Source: Phoronis australis (Eukaryota > Phoronida > Phoronidae). From it: a DNA stretch of 64,000 nucleotides. The DNA is taken from assembly GCA_002633005.1 (NCBI GenBank), contig NMRA01000193.1:192641-256640 (forward strand). Direction: 5' to 3'. The notes beneath the pieces were generated by a model. That model ran no database searches. It saw nothing but the letters and a program-made list of their open reading frames with translations, and was not told the DNA's origin. The number at the start of each line of letters is the position of its first letter. Within the stretch, counting starts at the first letter, position 1. The translations under genes and the position numbers were made by a program. This document shows, one piece after another, positions 34,240 through 44,719 of the stretch.

Positions 34240-34560
34240 CGAGGTACCAACATCTGACCACGGGAGCATTTAAAGCCCACCTCAGTATGTACAGAAATGG
34301 ACGTATGCTTTTGTCTGCACTGTGACCCCCGCTGCATGGGGGCCTTACAAAGAGCCCAAAAATGAGCTAGTCTAGATATTCGAGGTACCAACCAAAACTG
34401 ATTTAAAATGAACAATAGTACCGCACGGAATGACCCATGACAGACAAATTGCACTCTGGAATGGGTCCGGCAGAAACCAAAAGGACCCGCCCCCCCGCAA
34501 AAGGAGCTAGCACATACATTCGAGGTACTACACAAAACCAATTCCATATGATTCAACTTC
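34240..34560 (+). repeat. Decayed satellite of about 140-150 bp, first block
   Basis: The word CGAGGTAC recurs at about 34239, 34379 and 34521, a spacing of about 140 bp. The unit 34380-34528 reappears at 35068-35220 with GACCCATGACAGACAAATTG, GAATGGGTCCGGCAGAAACC and TGAGCT(A/T)GCACATACATTC in common. The minus-strand open frame 34113-34556 is a shadow of this repeat and is not considered a gene. Confidence 0.65.
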
Positions 34561-34873
34561 CCAACTGTCTGTCTTATGATGGCTATTCTTGGACTTTACA
34601 AGACGCATGATTTTCTATTTAACATTTTGCTTCTACTAGCTAAACAAGGAGAGAGGTCACAAAAATATACCTAATTTTCTCAAGTTCGTTACAAAAACTT
34701 ATGAATACTATAATGCTGAAAAATTAAATGCACATAAAAACTTTGTATATGACAGCTTCTCTGCGAAATGGGAAAATTTTATTGTTCATGTTAACTTCAT
34801 GTAGAAGATATTTACTTTAAACGAGATATGAGAATGGTCTTCCTGAGGTGTGCATGAATGAATGGTGTACTTA

Positions 34874-34893
34874 TTTGTTTGTTTGTTTGTTTT
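34874..34893 (+). repeat. TTTG microsatellite
   Basis: About four TGTT/TTTG units occur in a row between the two satellite blocks. Confidence 0.85.
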
Positions 34894-34926
34894 TGTAATT
34901 GTTTGTAAATGATAATAGATACATAA

Positions 34927-35240
34927 AAAAATTCCATATGATTCAATACATGTCACAGATCACTAAAACCCCTATGCCAGACAAAATACACTCTCGGTTG
35001 TGCCCGGAAGAAACCCCCAAAAATCTCAACCACGGTATGCCATCATTAATTTGAGCTAGATTTTCGAGGTACCGGCCAAAACTGATTTTAAACGAACAAT
35101 AGTACTGCACTGAACACCAAATGACCCATGACAGACAAATTGCACTCTTGAATGGGTCCGGCAGAAACCAAAAAGGACCCCACCAAAAAATGAGCTTGCA
35201 CATACATTCCGGCGAGGTACTCCGGGTAAATTTCCCATAA
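34927..35240 (+). repeat. Decayed satellite, second block
   Basis: This begins with ATTCCATATGATTCAA, also present at 34537, and holds two to three units. The second is a clear copy of 34380-34528. The block ends about 160 bp before the CFAP418 start codon. Confidence 0.65.
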
Positions 35241-35401
35241 TTTATGTTCGCCTGTGAGGGAAATGAATTCTGTTGCCACCAGGTGGCGCAGTTGAAAATT
35301 AGGTCAAAGAAAGTTCATTGAAATATTTTACGGGCTTTATGAGTTGGGTTTACTTTTGTGCAGTTTGACGGATTTTGCAGGCCAGCCATTGGGTCTTTAA
35401 C

Positions 35402-35541
35402 ATGGAAGACGATATAGACGATCTCCTTGACGAAGTAGAGAACAAATTTTGCGCCAACAGCCCACGGAAAGACAGCAAACAACAGCAAAAAAATCAAGGG
35501 AAAGGCGCGCCACCGGCAAAAGGCAAAGCAAAATCGAACAG
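35402..35541 (+). CDS. CFAP418: CFAP418 exon 1
   Basis: ATG at 35402 in AACATGG context starts MEDDIDDLLDEVENKFCANS, the conserved acidic N-terminal motif. The donor AACAG|GTTGGA is weaker than usual but gives the right phase (AG left over). Confidence 0.85.
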
Positions 35542-38500
35542 GTTGGAACACTAAGCTTTGACTAAGTAAAAACCGGTTTAAAGATAAAAGTATTACACTT
35601 TCATTTTCTTTGACTTAATTGTTTCTTATTGGAGTTAAACATATTCGTCTTAAATTACTCAGTAATCTGGTAGCAGAAGAGGGTTTTTGTTCCGATTTCA
35701 TTTGCGTTGAAGCCAACTTGTTTACATTTATTTTAGTTACCGTCCAGTCATATCCAACCGGACTCGTAATCACTTTATTATTACAAGCCGGGGCGTAATG
35801 AATGAATCTCATTTACACTTCAGTATTTCTGTTGATAAACTCGATTGAAATTGCTGTTCCTACAAAATTCACATTCATGACTAAGAGTTGAACAGACTAT
35901 TTTGAAGTCGAATTTGAGAATTGTAGTCGAGGGACTTCAACACCCCACCCTAGTTGGAAACTGGAAAGGTATCGCTTTAAAACCTGACCCCAACAAATTT
36001 TCCCAAAACTATAGACTCTTCATTAAAATATTCTCCACATGGTCAAAATCATACCCTTAAGGTCTAATTCCTGTGATCGTTTTACGTATAATTTTGTTGA
36101 ATCAGTCGTACCTAAGTTCATGACGGCGACATCTCATTGCTCCCAACTTGTTCGATTCTATAGCCCAACAACAAGTTGGGAAGTTTACCCCCATAGCCAA
36201 TATCCTACACGACTAATTAATTCCATTCTGGCATTTATGGTTGGAGGGCCTGTGCTCTTTTGTTTGATAAGTGCCCCAATATCCGATCAGATCGTATCTA
36301 GCCTGACTGGGCTTCGCTGATAAAAATAAAAGTTAAGTTATAACATATTTGAGCTTAAACCAATAGCATTTCTGAATTCCTCATCAAATGCTGATCATTT
36401 TTCATTTTTGAATCACCAAAATCGCCCAACTACAACAGAAGTTAAGACAATCTATTTTGTCCAAACGGATTACCAATGCCGCACTGGGTTTGACTGTGTT
36501 CCTAGGCGTTCAGTAATAGGGTGCAACCACCATACGTTTCCTTTGAAGCCTGGGAGATAATTGGCCTGCTTGTTATCATACGGGACAAAAGACTGTGCTG
36601 GGCAGTTAACAAAAGAGCCAGATGTTATCGCACATTCAGCACCCCTCACGTCTGGAAAAGTTACTGAATGATAGAACCCTGTAATGTCTAGGGACTGCCC
36701 CCCATGGGATTGAATGGCCTTCCCCTTAAGCCAACATTAACCTAAATAGTAGTAGCGTACCTGTGAAGTGTTCTCTTATTGTCTTAAATGGGGTCTTTCC
36801 TGATATACACGTAAATATGAAGTAGAGGTGACTAACTCAAACTATAAAATCAAGTTTGATATGCAAATCTTCCAATTGAAACAGCCAGTGAACTTCATTC
36901 ACTGAGTTCATCTTAATTCTATCATACTGATGTAATTAGGAATGCTAAAGGTTGCACCCCAAAACATGAACCAAAACAATGTTTTTTAAGCATAGCAGTG
37001 CACAATGGTTTTATAAATCCTATAGGTTAAAATGTGTGTTTATTAAATTGTTTAACACAGATAAACTGTTTTTCAGAAAAGAAGATGAGCTGAGTGCAAT
37101 AATTGATGATATATGCGACCTCCCTGACCCTATAGTAAGTGCTTGTGTGCCTTTATGTCTTTGTTGAACTTAATAAACTTTCAAAGTGCTGTTAATCGTT
37201 ATGCAGTTGCTCAAAGCGTTAACTCTTGTCAGTGTTTCTGATTTTAAGTGCATTGAGAATTGTGTCTGCCATGTTATTCTAAAACCAGTCAAATTATCCA
37301 TGTGTTTACAAATCCCTTTTAGTCAAAATTCCATAATGTTATACGGTCTGTCTTTAGGATAGCGAAAATCATCAGAAAAAGTTGAAATTCTCGAAATTAC
37401 CCATAGAATGACAAATTTATCCAAAAATGGGAAAATATCATCGTCTCCATAGCGGAAACTCATTTACCAAATTTCATGAAAATCTGCCAAGGACTGGGGA
37501 ACAGAGATTCTGTTAATGATAACACTGCCTTCACTCTTAACTCAAGAAGTTACCTTGACTTAATGTATGCAAACTAAATATCCTGAATGAATTGATTAAC
37601 AAATTAGTGGACATTCCAACATGCTTTTTTACAGGAAAAACTTTCGACTCCAGAGGCTAATAGAGTAGTAACTTCAGCTCAAAAAAGGTAAAGGTCAAAT
37701 TAAGGTTGATGAATTTTATAAAAAAAAAAATTCTTGGTCTTAGTTTAGTGGAGCCACAGTATTTTTCCCTTCTGTTACTTACAAAAATGCTGCGGAATTC
37801 ATTTCCACTATTTAACTCTACCAAGACAGAGACTCTGCCATATGTTCACCATGAGGGGACAAGAAATTGTAGAGTCAACTAGACTAACAGACTGACCCGC
37901 TACTCGATATTTTTTCTTATACAATGCAAGGGACACATGCTGTGGCGAAAACTCAGAAACAGCCTAGACAAAAGCAAGTGCTAAATAGTTCGTTTTAAAC
38001 TTCTTTTCAAAATAACTACTGCAAGCTCTTTTGTACAGTTCAGGCAACTTTTGGATTTTAAGAACCAGCTTGATGCCTTTTATTCATAGAACCTGAAGCC
38101 TGTAAGTGACAAATACAATTACTGACGTGTCGCTGTTGATTGTTATCATGGAACATCGTTTTAGTAAATTTCAAAAAATTTAAACACGTACTTATTGGCA
38201 GTGAAAACTGAATAAGAATATATTTAAAATATAGGTCAACGAATGCCAGTATGATGGTGTCACATGTTGATCACTAAAGGTTCTTGGTGTTATCTTCTTG
38301 GTGGGAAAAAGGTTTTTGTCTTCCTGTATTTTGCCCAGTTTTACTCAATAATATTAGAGATTTGTTTGTTTCTCAATATACTCCTAGAGGGAGATTATAT
38401 TCATTCATGCGTTAAGCCACCCTACCATGCATTAAGTTGAATGGAAGAATTAAATAAACAAATTATTTGTGTCATGACGGCATTTTGTTAGGTCATCTTT

Positions 38501-40926
38501 GATACACCAACATGTGAAATGACTCCAACGGCTACTAGTTCACGGATACTTAGCTTCTTGCTTTTAACAGTCCATTTACACTCTTCTTTGTAGATGCTAT
38601 CCTGTTTATCTCGGAGGCAGTATATGTTCACAGGGTTTAGCCAACTCTAGCAATCAAAGGTAAGAAATGTCATTTTATCATTATGCAAAACTTTACAATC
38701 TATGCTCTTGAGTGACCAACCAGCAAGCCAACCTACCAATCAAGGAATTGACTGACTATCCAACCAACCAGACATAAAATCATCATGTGACGTCTGTATT
38801 ATTGGTGCCATCACTCACACCAAAAAGATAAATGCTTCTTACTTAATCCTGTTCAAGGTGCTTTGCTTTTTCATGAAGGAACCATGGATTTTGATTTCGT
38901 GTTTTGGGCATAAATTGCACAAACATTTCATTAATTTAAATTCATGCTAATCATATAGATAATTTGTTAATGTTTAGAATATTTTTAGCATACCCACTTC
39001 AAAGACTGTCCCAGATTCTTTTGTAGTCTTGGAACTGGTGGTCACTAGTGTGATCTAGACAGTCATGTCATGGTACATCTGTTCGTAGATCCAAGAATCT
39101 GACAAATACGCAAGATTACGCATGACATCACCATGAATTACAAGTGAAGAGCGTGATAATGCTCGGTTTAGCTGCAAAATTCTTCCATCTGCAGAACGCT
39201 GCCTTGACCGTGCTGCCAAGGCAGTGATGAAAGAAAGAGAAGCAAAAGAGCTGAAGTACAGTTATCGAAAGCAGAAATGGTTTCTTGGCGTTGCTTTTGA
39301 TACTCGATATTACAGAAAAATAAATATACTTTTTCATCATAATATACGACATTTGATTACACGCGGAGATAATCTGACTGGATCTCAGTAGTGTTGGCTT
39401 AGGAAGTAAATGCTTCACTGCTGAATAAGTACTGTCAGTAAAGTCTCACCAATGTACAGCCTAGTGTGGCCTGCAAATGAAGTTATTTAGCAATGCTTTG
39501 AAAATACGCTGACTTTCACAACCACATTAGGAGCATTTGAAAAGTGAAAATGGCCAATTATCAATTATTCTTGTCCGAATTTGGGGACATTTTACTGTAC
39601 AGGTATTTATTTTAATTTTCTTTTGCTAATCATCACGATAACTACATACCCAAATTCTCTTCATGGTGGTTTCAGACTATGGTAACATCTTGGCAATTTC
39701 AGACAAAAATAATTGCTAGAACTTGCAATGCCCTTTCTTTTCTTTTTTTTCAAAGGTTTCTCTCATTGATGTGATGCCCACAATTTTTCAAAGCATTGAC
39801 TAATGGTAGCTACAATTTTTGTGTACCTTAAAAATAATGAAGTAGTATTTCTCTTTTTTTGTCAGGTCCTGTGATAAACTCCGCTGCACAGACTGTGATT
39901 TCAAGTGCTGTGTCTTCAATGATTTTGAATGGCATTCCAGTGTCGACTACTTATTTCTAAGAAACAATGTGCCAGACTTTGAGAAGTTACGACATAAACT
40001 CCACCCAAAGAAAGGTGAGTAGTAATTAAGTGTTAAATGCTATAAGGGCCTAGTTCTAATGCAGTGAAAGTGTAATAAAACGAAACAAAACTTTGAATAG
40101 GGTGTTTATAAAAAGCATTTTCACTCAAACGAGCCCAGTGATTTACTTATACTCATTTTTTTTAACTTTCACAGTCAGAAACATTTCGCTCGAATGAGCC
40201 CAGTGACTTACCTATAGAAGTTTTTTTCTTTTCTTTGTCAGTTTCTCAGTCTCTCTATTGGGAATCTTTTGATTTTACCCAAAGTGCGGTGTGACTTAGT
40301 AATTTCAATTCCTGGCTCAGAATGTAGTGTGCAGTTTGCCTCCGTTTATTTGATTATAGTTGTCACCACTGTAACTACAGGTGTTTTGGCATAGTGTGAT
40401 CTGTGTGTGTTTATTTTGTTGGTTAAGCCAATGATTTGTTATGTAGTTTAACTTGCACACCTTCCCAAAATCCTGACACATTTTTTTTCAATGGTTGAAC
40501 TTGAAAGTTAGTATTAATCTTTTAACTTCCACAATGAAACAAACTGAGTGCTTAAAATGGCATGAAAGGGTATTTAATTGTCAAAAACTCAGCCAAGCCT
40601 TTAACTTTTTAAGGTTTGCCTTGTGTGGACAACATCTTATTGCAATTTGATGACAAACCTTCCTTCAAACATGTTGTATTGAAAATATTCCATTGATTGA
40701 ACCCTGATCAAGAAAATTTATTTCACCTTCTGCAGCACAGTGACCTCCGACAAGATCATTTGCATTACATCGTGTCGAATAAAAACTTGAGTCACCCTAG
40801 CTGGTGTGTACTATTCATGTTTCAGGATGTAGAGCGTATGCCTGCCAGTGTCGCTGGATGAATGTGGCAAAACTGATTGATCTGAAAGGGGAAACAGATC
40901 TCAAGTGGGTTTGTGGAAAGCACTGA
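35402..40926 (+). CDS. CFAP418: CFAP418 (C8orf37) protein, complete
   Basis: Six exons, 35402-35541, 37077-37134, 37635-37687, 38594-38659, 39866-40014 and 40826-40926, sum to 567 bp, or 188 residues plus stop. All splice phases agree. Human CFAP418 has 207 residues. Landmarks shared with it are the acidic start EDDIDDLLDEVENKFC, CYPVYLGGS, LRCTDCDFKC, YLFLRNNVPDFEKL, YACQCRW and the end LKWVCGKH. The central linker is shorter and Lys/Gln-rich. The protein acts at the base of cilia and in photoreceptors. In people its loss causes retinal dystrophy and Bardet-Biedl syndrome 21. The Cys pairs (CxxC and CxC) are kept. Confidence 0.95.
35542..37076. other. CFAP418 intron 1
   Basis: No exon is seen. 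It contains a hairpin at 36142-36180 and short open frames without support. Confidence 0.5.
36142..36180. repeat. Perfect 11-bp inverted repeat
   Basis: CCCAACTTGTT and AACAAGTTGGG lie 17 bases apart. This small hairpin in CFAP418 intron 1 has no known role. Confidence 0.6.
37077..37134 (+). CDS. CFAP418: CFAP418 exon 2
   Basis: It encodes KEDELSAIIDDICDLPDPI, matching the human KEDDLDSLINEI region. The acceptor is TTTTTCAG and the donor is ATA|GTAAGT. Confidence 0.9.
37635..37687 (+). CDS. CFAP418: CFAP418 exon 3
   Basis: It encodes the variable linker EKLSTPEANRVVTSAQK. The acceptor is TTTTTACAG and the donor is AAAAG|GTAAAG. It is found by phase, not conservation. Confidence 0.75.
38594..38659 (+). 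CDS. CFAP418: CFAP418 exon 4
   Basis: It encodes CYPVYLGGSICSQGLANSSN, which matches the conserved CSPVYLGGS region. The acceptor is CTTTGTAG and the donor is AAAG|GTAAGA. Confidence 0.9.
39866..40014 (+). CDS. CFAP418: CFAP418 exon 5
   Basis: It encodes CDKLRCTDCDFKCCVFNDFE and YLFLRNNVPDFEKLRHKL, the core of the C-terminal domain with its Cys pairs. The acceptor is TTTGTCAG and the donor is AAAG|GTGAGT. Confidence 0.95.
40826..40926 (+). CDS. CFAP418: CFAP418 exon 6 (terminal)
   Basis: It encodes CRAYACQCRWMNVAKLIDLK and ends LKWVCGKH with TGA at 40924-40926. These are the hallmark last residues of the family. The acceptor is ATGTTTCAG. Confidence 0.95.
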
Positions 40927-41150
40927 GCTGTCAAGAATGCCAGGAAGACGAGTTGTGTCAACTTTATTTAAAGGACATATGTGGAATCATCAAGACTAGC
41001 TACTTTATTCTTGTTATACATACATGCTTGTCATTTTCTTTCCGTCACATTGTCAGGTTTAAGGGGGCCCTGGGCTCGGCTTACGCTCAGAAAAAAGTGA
41101 CATTGGCATGCTGTTTTAAGGGCTACATAGACACTTTTCCTGTGAAAGTT

Positions 41151-41290
41151 GTTGTGACCCCCTTATGACATACATTCATCAGTGTGTTGTGACCCCCTTA
41201 TGACATACATTCATCAGTGTGTTGTGACCCCCTTATGACATACATTCATCAGTGTGTTGTGACCCCCTTATGACATAGATTCATCTGTGT
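41151..41290 (+). repeat. 35-bp minisatellite, four units
   Basis: The unit GTTGTGACCCCCTTATGACA plus TACATTCATCAGTGT repeats four times without gaps. Units 1 to 3 are identical and unit 4 has two changes. It starts 225 bp after the CFAP418 stop and is probably within its 3' UTR. Confidence 0.95.
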
Positions 41291-44200
41291 GTTGCCTACT
41301 TATTCACTTGTAAATGCTCATCAAAATACTGGTGCTGGACAGTGTACTCAGTAGTTGATTTGGAAGGATATCAAATTTATACTTCAGGGCACTCCAAGTA
41401 GTCAGTCAAAAAATTGCATTCCTGTCACGTCTAATTTTGCTTAAAATGTAATGAAAAGATCACATTACAACTTGCAAAGTACTAAGTATTGAACAATGTT
41501 TCCACTGTATTTACTTTCATGTAAGTTTTCTCGTCACTCTCCGTTATGAGGAACAACAAACTGTGGTAGTAAATTTCGTTGGCACTTAGTTGTGCAAGAA
41601 ACTAACAGGAATTGAACATGTGGTAGATTCTTGGGTATTATTTCACATCAACAGTATGCAGATGTCTTGCTCGCACAAAATAGTATTTATTTTACTGAAT
41701 CTGGATACTGAATGAACTAGTTATGTGAATATAATGACCATCTAGTCAGCTACACAAGAGTTTTAGATGGGTGTCTGCACTCAAAATGTAACAACATTTT
41801 GGAAATGCATGTGAGAGCACCCACGAACACTATCTTCACGTTGCTGTTTGTATTTTGTATAAACATGGCTTGGTACGAGTAGATTTTCTACAGTTACTGT
41901 ACATTGCCTCCAAAGTTGTGTGAAAATCCAGGCACGTCTTCATGGCCGATTGAACTTCTCTGTTGAATGTGCAGATCCCTAAACGGATGGACTGGAAATA
42001 TAATCATTCAGCAAGTCAAAGTCTTTCTGAAGACATTGAAAGTTGTGATTTCCTTTACCAGTTCACTGACTTTTAAAAATAGAAGACCCAAGTGTGTTCT
42101 TTTTTTGCTAAAACATCACAAAGCTTTTTATTAGGCTGGAGTTGTTTTCCACTGTTTATGATCAGGTAAGGCCAAGCCTTGCAAATTCTAACAATAGAGC
42201 AGCACTAAGCTTGTGAGGGATTGGAGCTAGGCTTTTGATGTGACAAACTGCTTTCCTGGGGCTCTGAGGTAAAAATACATCAATTCCTATAGACATGTGT
42301 GCAAGCTGGTGTAACTGAAGAATTTAACTTGTGTTTAGTAGAATTTCCAAGTGGTTTTGAAATAGCACAGAGACTGATCACTGTATAATCAGTTGACATA
42401 CAGTCGTCTTGTCATTTTACACTGCACCAAGAGTGAGCGTTTTCTGCAGTAGCTGCTGAACTTGATTGTCCCTCCAAAAAGGTCTGACATAATTCAAGAA
42501 ATTAAGTTAGTAGTAACTGTGCTCACTTTAAAGTGCTGTTTTTGAAGCTTATTTTGCAACTATCTCTCCAACAGAATAACAATTGTTCATGGCAAGGCAT
42601 CACTACAAATCACCGTTATTTTGTACAAACTTCTTTTAATAAAGTGTATCAAGTGTATTTAGGCAATATGACTATTACCTCGGGATGTACAGTTTCTCAC
42701 GTTGAGTGGTGTCGGAGGTTTTGATTTAAAGTTTGTACGGTAACGAAAGATCCAAGTCATGACATAAGGAAGTTGACACTTTTTGTTCTTCTTGGTTATA
42801 CCATGGTCATAGTTGGCATTATCTTTGGCTTTATTGCCCACTCCTGCACAATTCTTATTCTATCTTACTTTAAAGTTGACAACTGTTGCTCCGCCAAAGC
42901 AGCGCTGATTACAACAATCGTTAAGTCAGCTACAGTGACTTTCAGCATGATTTTGTCAGTAAAAGGTGTTTGATCTGCAACTTGGTAGCAAGCTAGGCTA
43001 TCAGCTGTATTAAATGACCCTATATCTAACAAGCCATTATTAAAGAAAATATTTGATGAAAATGAGCCATTTTAATAGCCAATACATTTTGCCTTTTAAA
43101 TTAACAAAAATCATGATCGTAAGACTTCTCAGTGAATTAACGTTTGCTGTGACGAGATTAGCCTCTAGATTGTTCAGATCATTAGAATGCATTGAATATC
43201 TGATTTAATATCAGCCCTGTTTTGCAGTGGTTACTTCATTGTCACTCAACTGGCCTCGTTCTAACATGTACAGGTGTACTTAGTCAATCAGAATTAGCTA
43301 GAAGTGTAGAAGTGTTTAGTCACATGATTACTGCCATGATTGATCACAGAAAATCTTTACGTGTCATGCACTGTGTTCAGATAGTCAATAAATTATGTCC
43401 AATCAAATGAAGGATTGTGTTATACAAAAATATTTGCCCCAGGAATCTGACACTGTAGCATCGAACCATGTAATACACAATGCACCGATACCCCACACCA
43501 ACCCTACTGGTACAAAGTGCTTAATCATATGCTTGAACAAATAAGTACGTGCATAAAAACTGAACTCATTCACATAAATATAAATCATCAGCACGGGTGT
43601 TGAAACATCTGCCCGAACCACTAATCATCCGCATACTAACATATTTGTAAACAGCACAAGCCAAAAGTCTCTGGACAAAATGAACTGGAATTCCACGTCA
43701 TAACAGTTGTGTTGAATTCCATCATCAATGTAGTATTCCCAGGTGACCAAGAATGAAGGGAAATTGACAGGAAAGTTAATAAGGTGGCTAAGCTATTCTG
43801 AAATTAGAATTTTGTCACCCTAATTGTCAGGGTGTTCCATCGAAACAGGAACCCCGGCCAACAATGCCAGAGTCAAAAACAGACTCCCACACCTTTAAAA
43901 CAACCAGCCTCAAAAACACAAACCAGGCATTTAAAACAGGAATCCTGGGATCGGAAAAGAAATACAGACAACTTTTCAGCTTTTCTGTCCAATCCCTGTT
44001 TCAATGGCACACCCCGATTGGTATTACCAATCATTTTTGCCGTTCAAAGAATTGGCCATCACGACACGTAAATGGTAGTCTGTCTGATTATTTTTTGTCT
44101 TGTAGTGTATATGATTCAGTACTTCGCAAGAAGGCTCTATGGTTCATGCTAACCGTTCAAAGTGTACAAGTATGCTCATCTGGTGGCCTTGACAACTTCC

Positions 44201-44709
44201 GGTATCTGACTACCAGTTATTTATTATTAATAATTATAATCATAATGTACACGTATTGAGAAATAAACCGTTCCACAGATTATAACATAGACCAGTAGTA
44301 AGCACACTGGCACATCACTACTCACATCAGTTAATTGTGTGATGTTAATTCTTGCAACAAACGTGCCTTGCCCTGTCGTGCATTTCACTTCCAGCAAATT
44401 AGATGTACTAAGCATTGACAAAAAAGTAAAAATGAGACATTATCTCTTATTTTTCTATTTTTCAAAGCCTGAAAACCTCGCTGCAAATAATCAGATTCAA
44501 CAAATGCTGTTTTACATTTACACAATACAAATCAACAGACAGCCTAATAAACTATTTATAATTTGGCGACTGCAAGAACTTTGATTGAGAAGATTCTTCA
44601 CACATTCTCGCACAGCACAAGACATTGACTATATACAAGAGTCAAAAGTAGGTATCAGTCACACAGTAGCTTCCAGTCTATTAATTCATCTGTCCATGGC
44701 TTGTCATCA
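41291..44709. other. Spacer between the convergent genes CFAP418 and EIF6
   Basis: No gene is supported. Candidate poly(A) signals are AATAAA at 42638-42643 on the plus strand (CFAP418) and at 44220-44225 on the minus strand (EIF6, about 490 bases after its stop). Confidence 0.4.
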
Positions 44710-44719
44710 TCATGTCATG
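44710..44719 (-). CDS. EIF6: EIF6 exon 6, only ten coding bases
   Basis: The acceptor on the minus strand is CCTTTTCAG. The ten bases complete AG to Ser, then Met, Thr and TGA, so the protein ends DSLVESMT against human DSLIDSLT. If intron 5 were kept, the frame would instead read RCVVYGGV and stop. Confidence 0.8.

Noticed and set aside
34113-34556. 147-codon minus-strand open frame, similar to one at 35056-35238
   Set aside because: The similarity comes from the shared satellite unit. The frame is not kept across units, and the sequence has no domain.
41151-41290. CRISPR-like array
   Set aside because: The 35-bp units are directly adjacent with no spacers, and the context is a eukaryotic 3' region.
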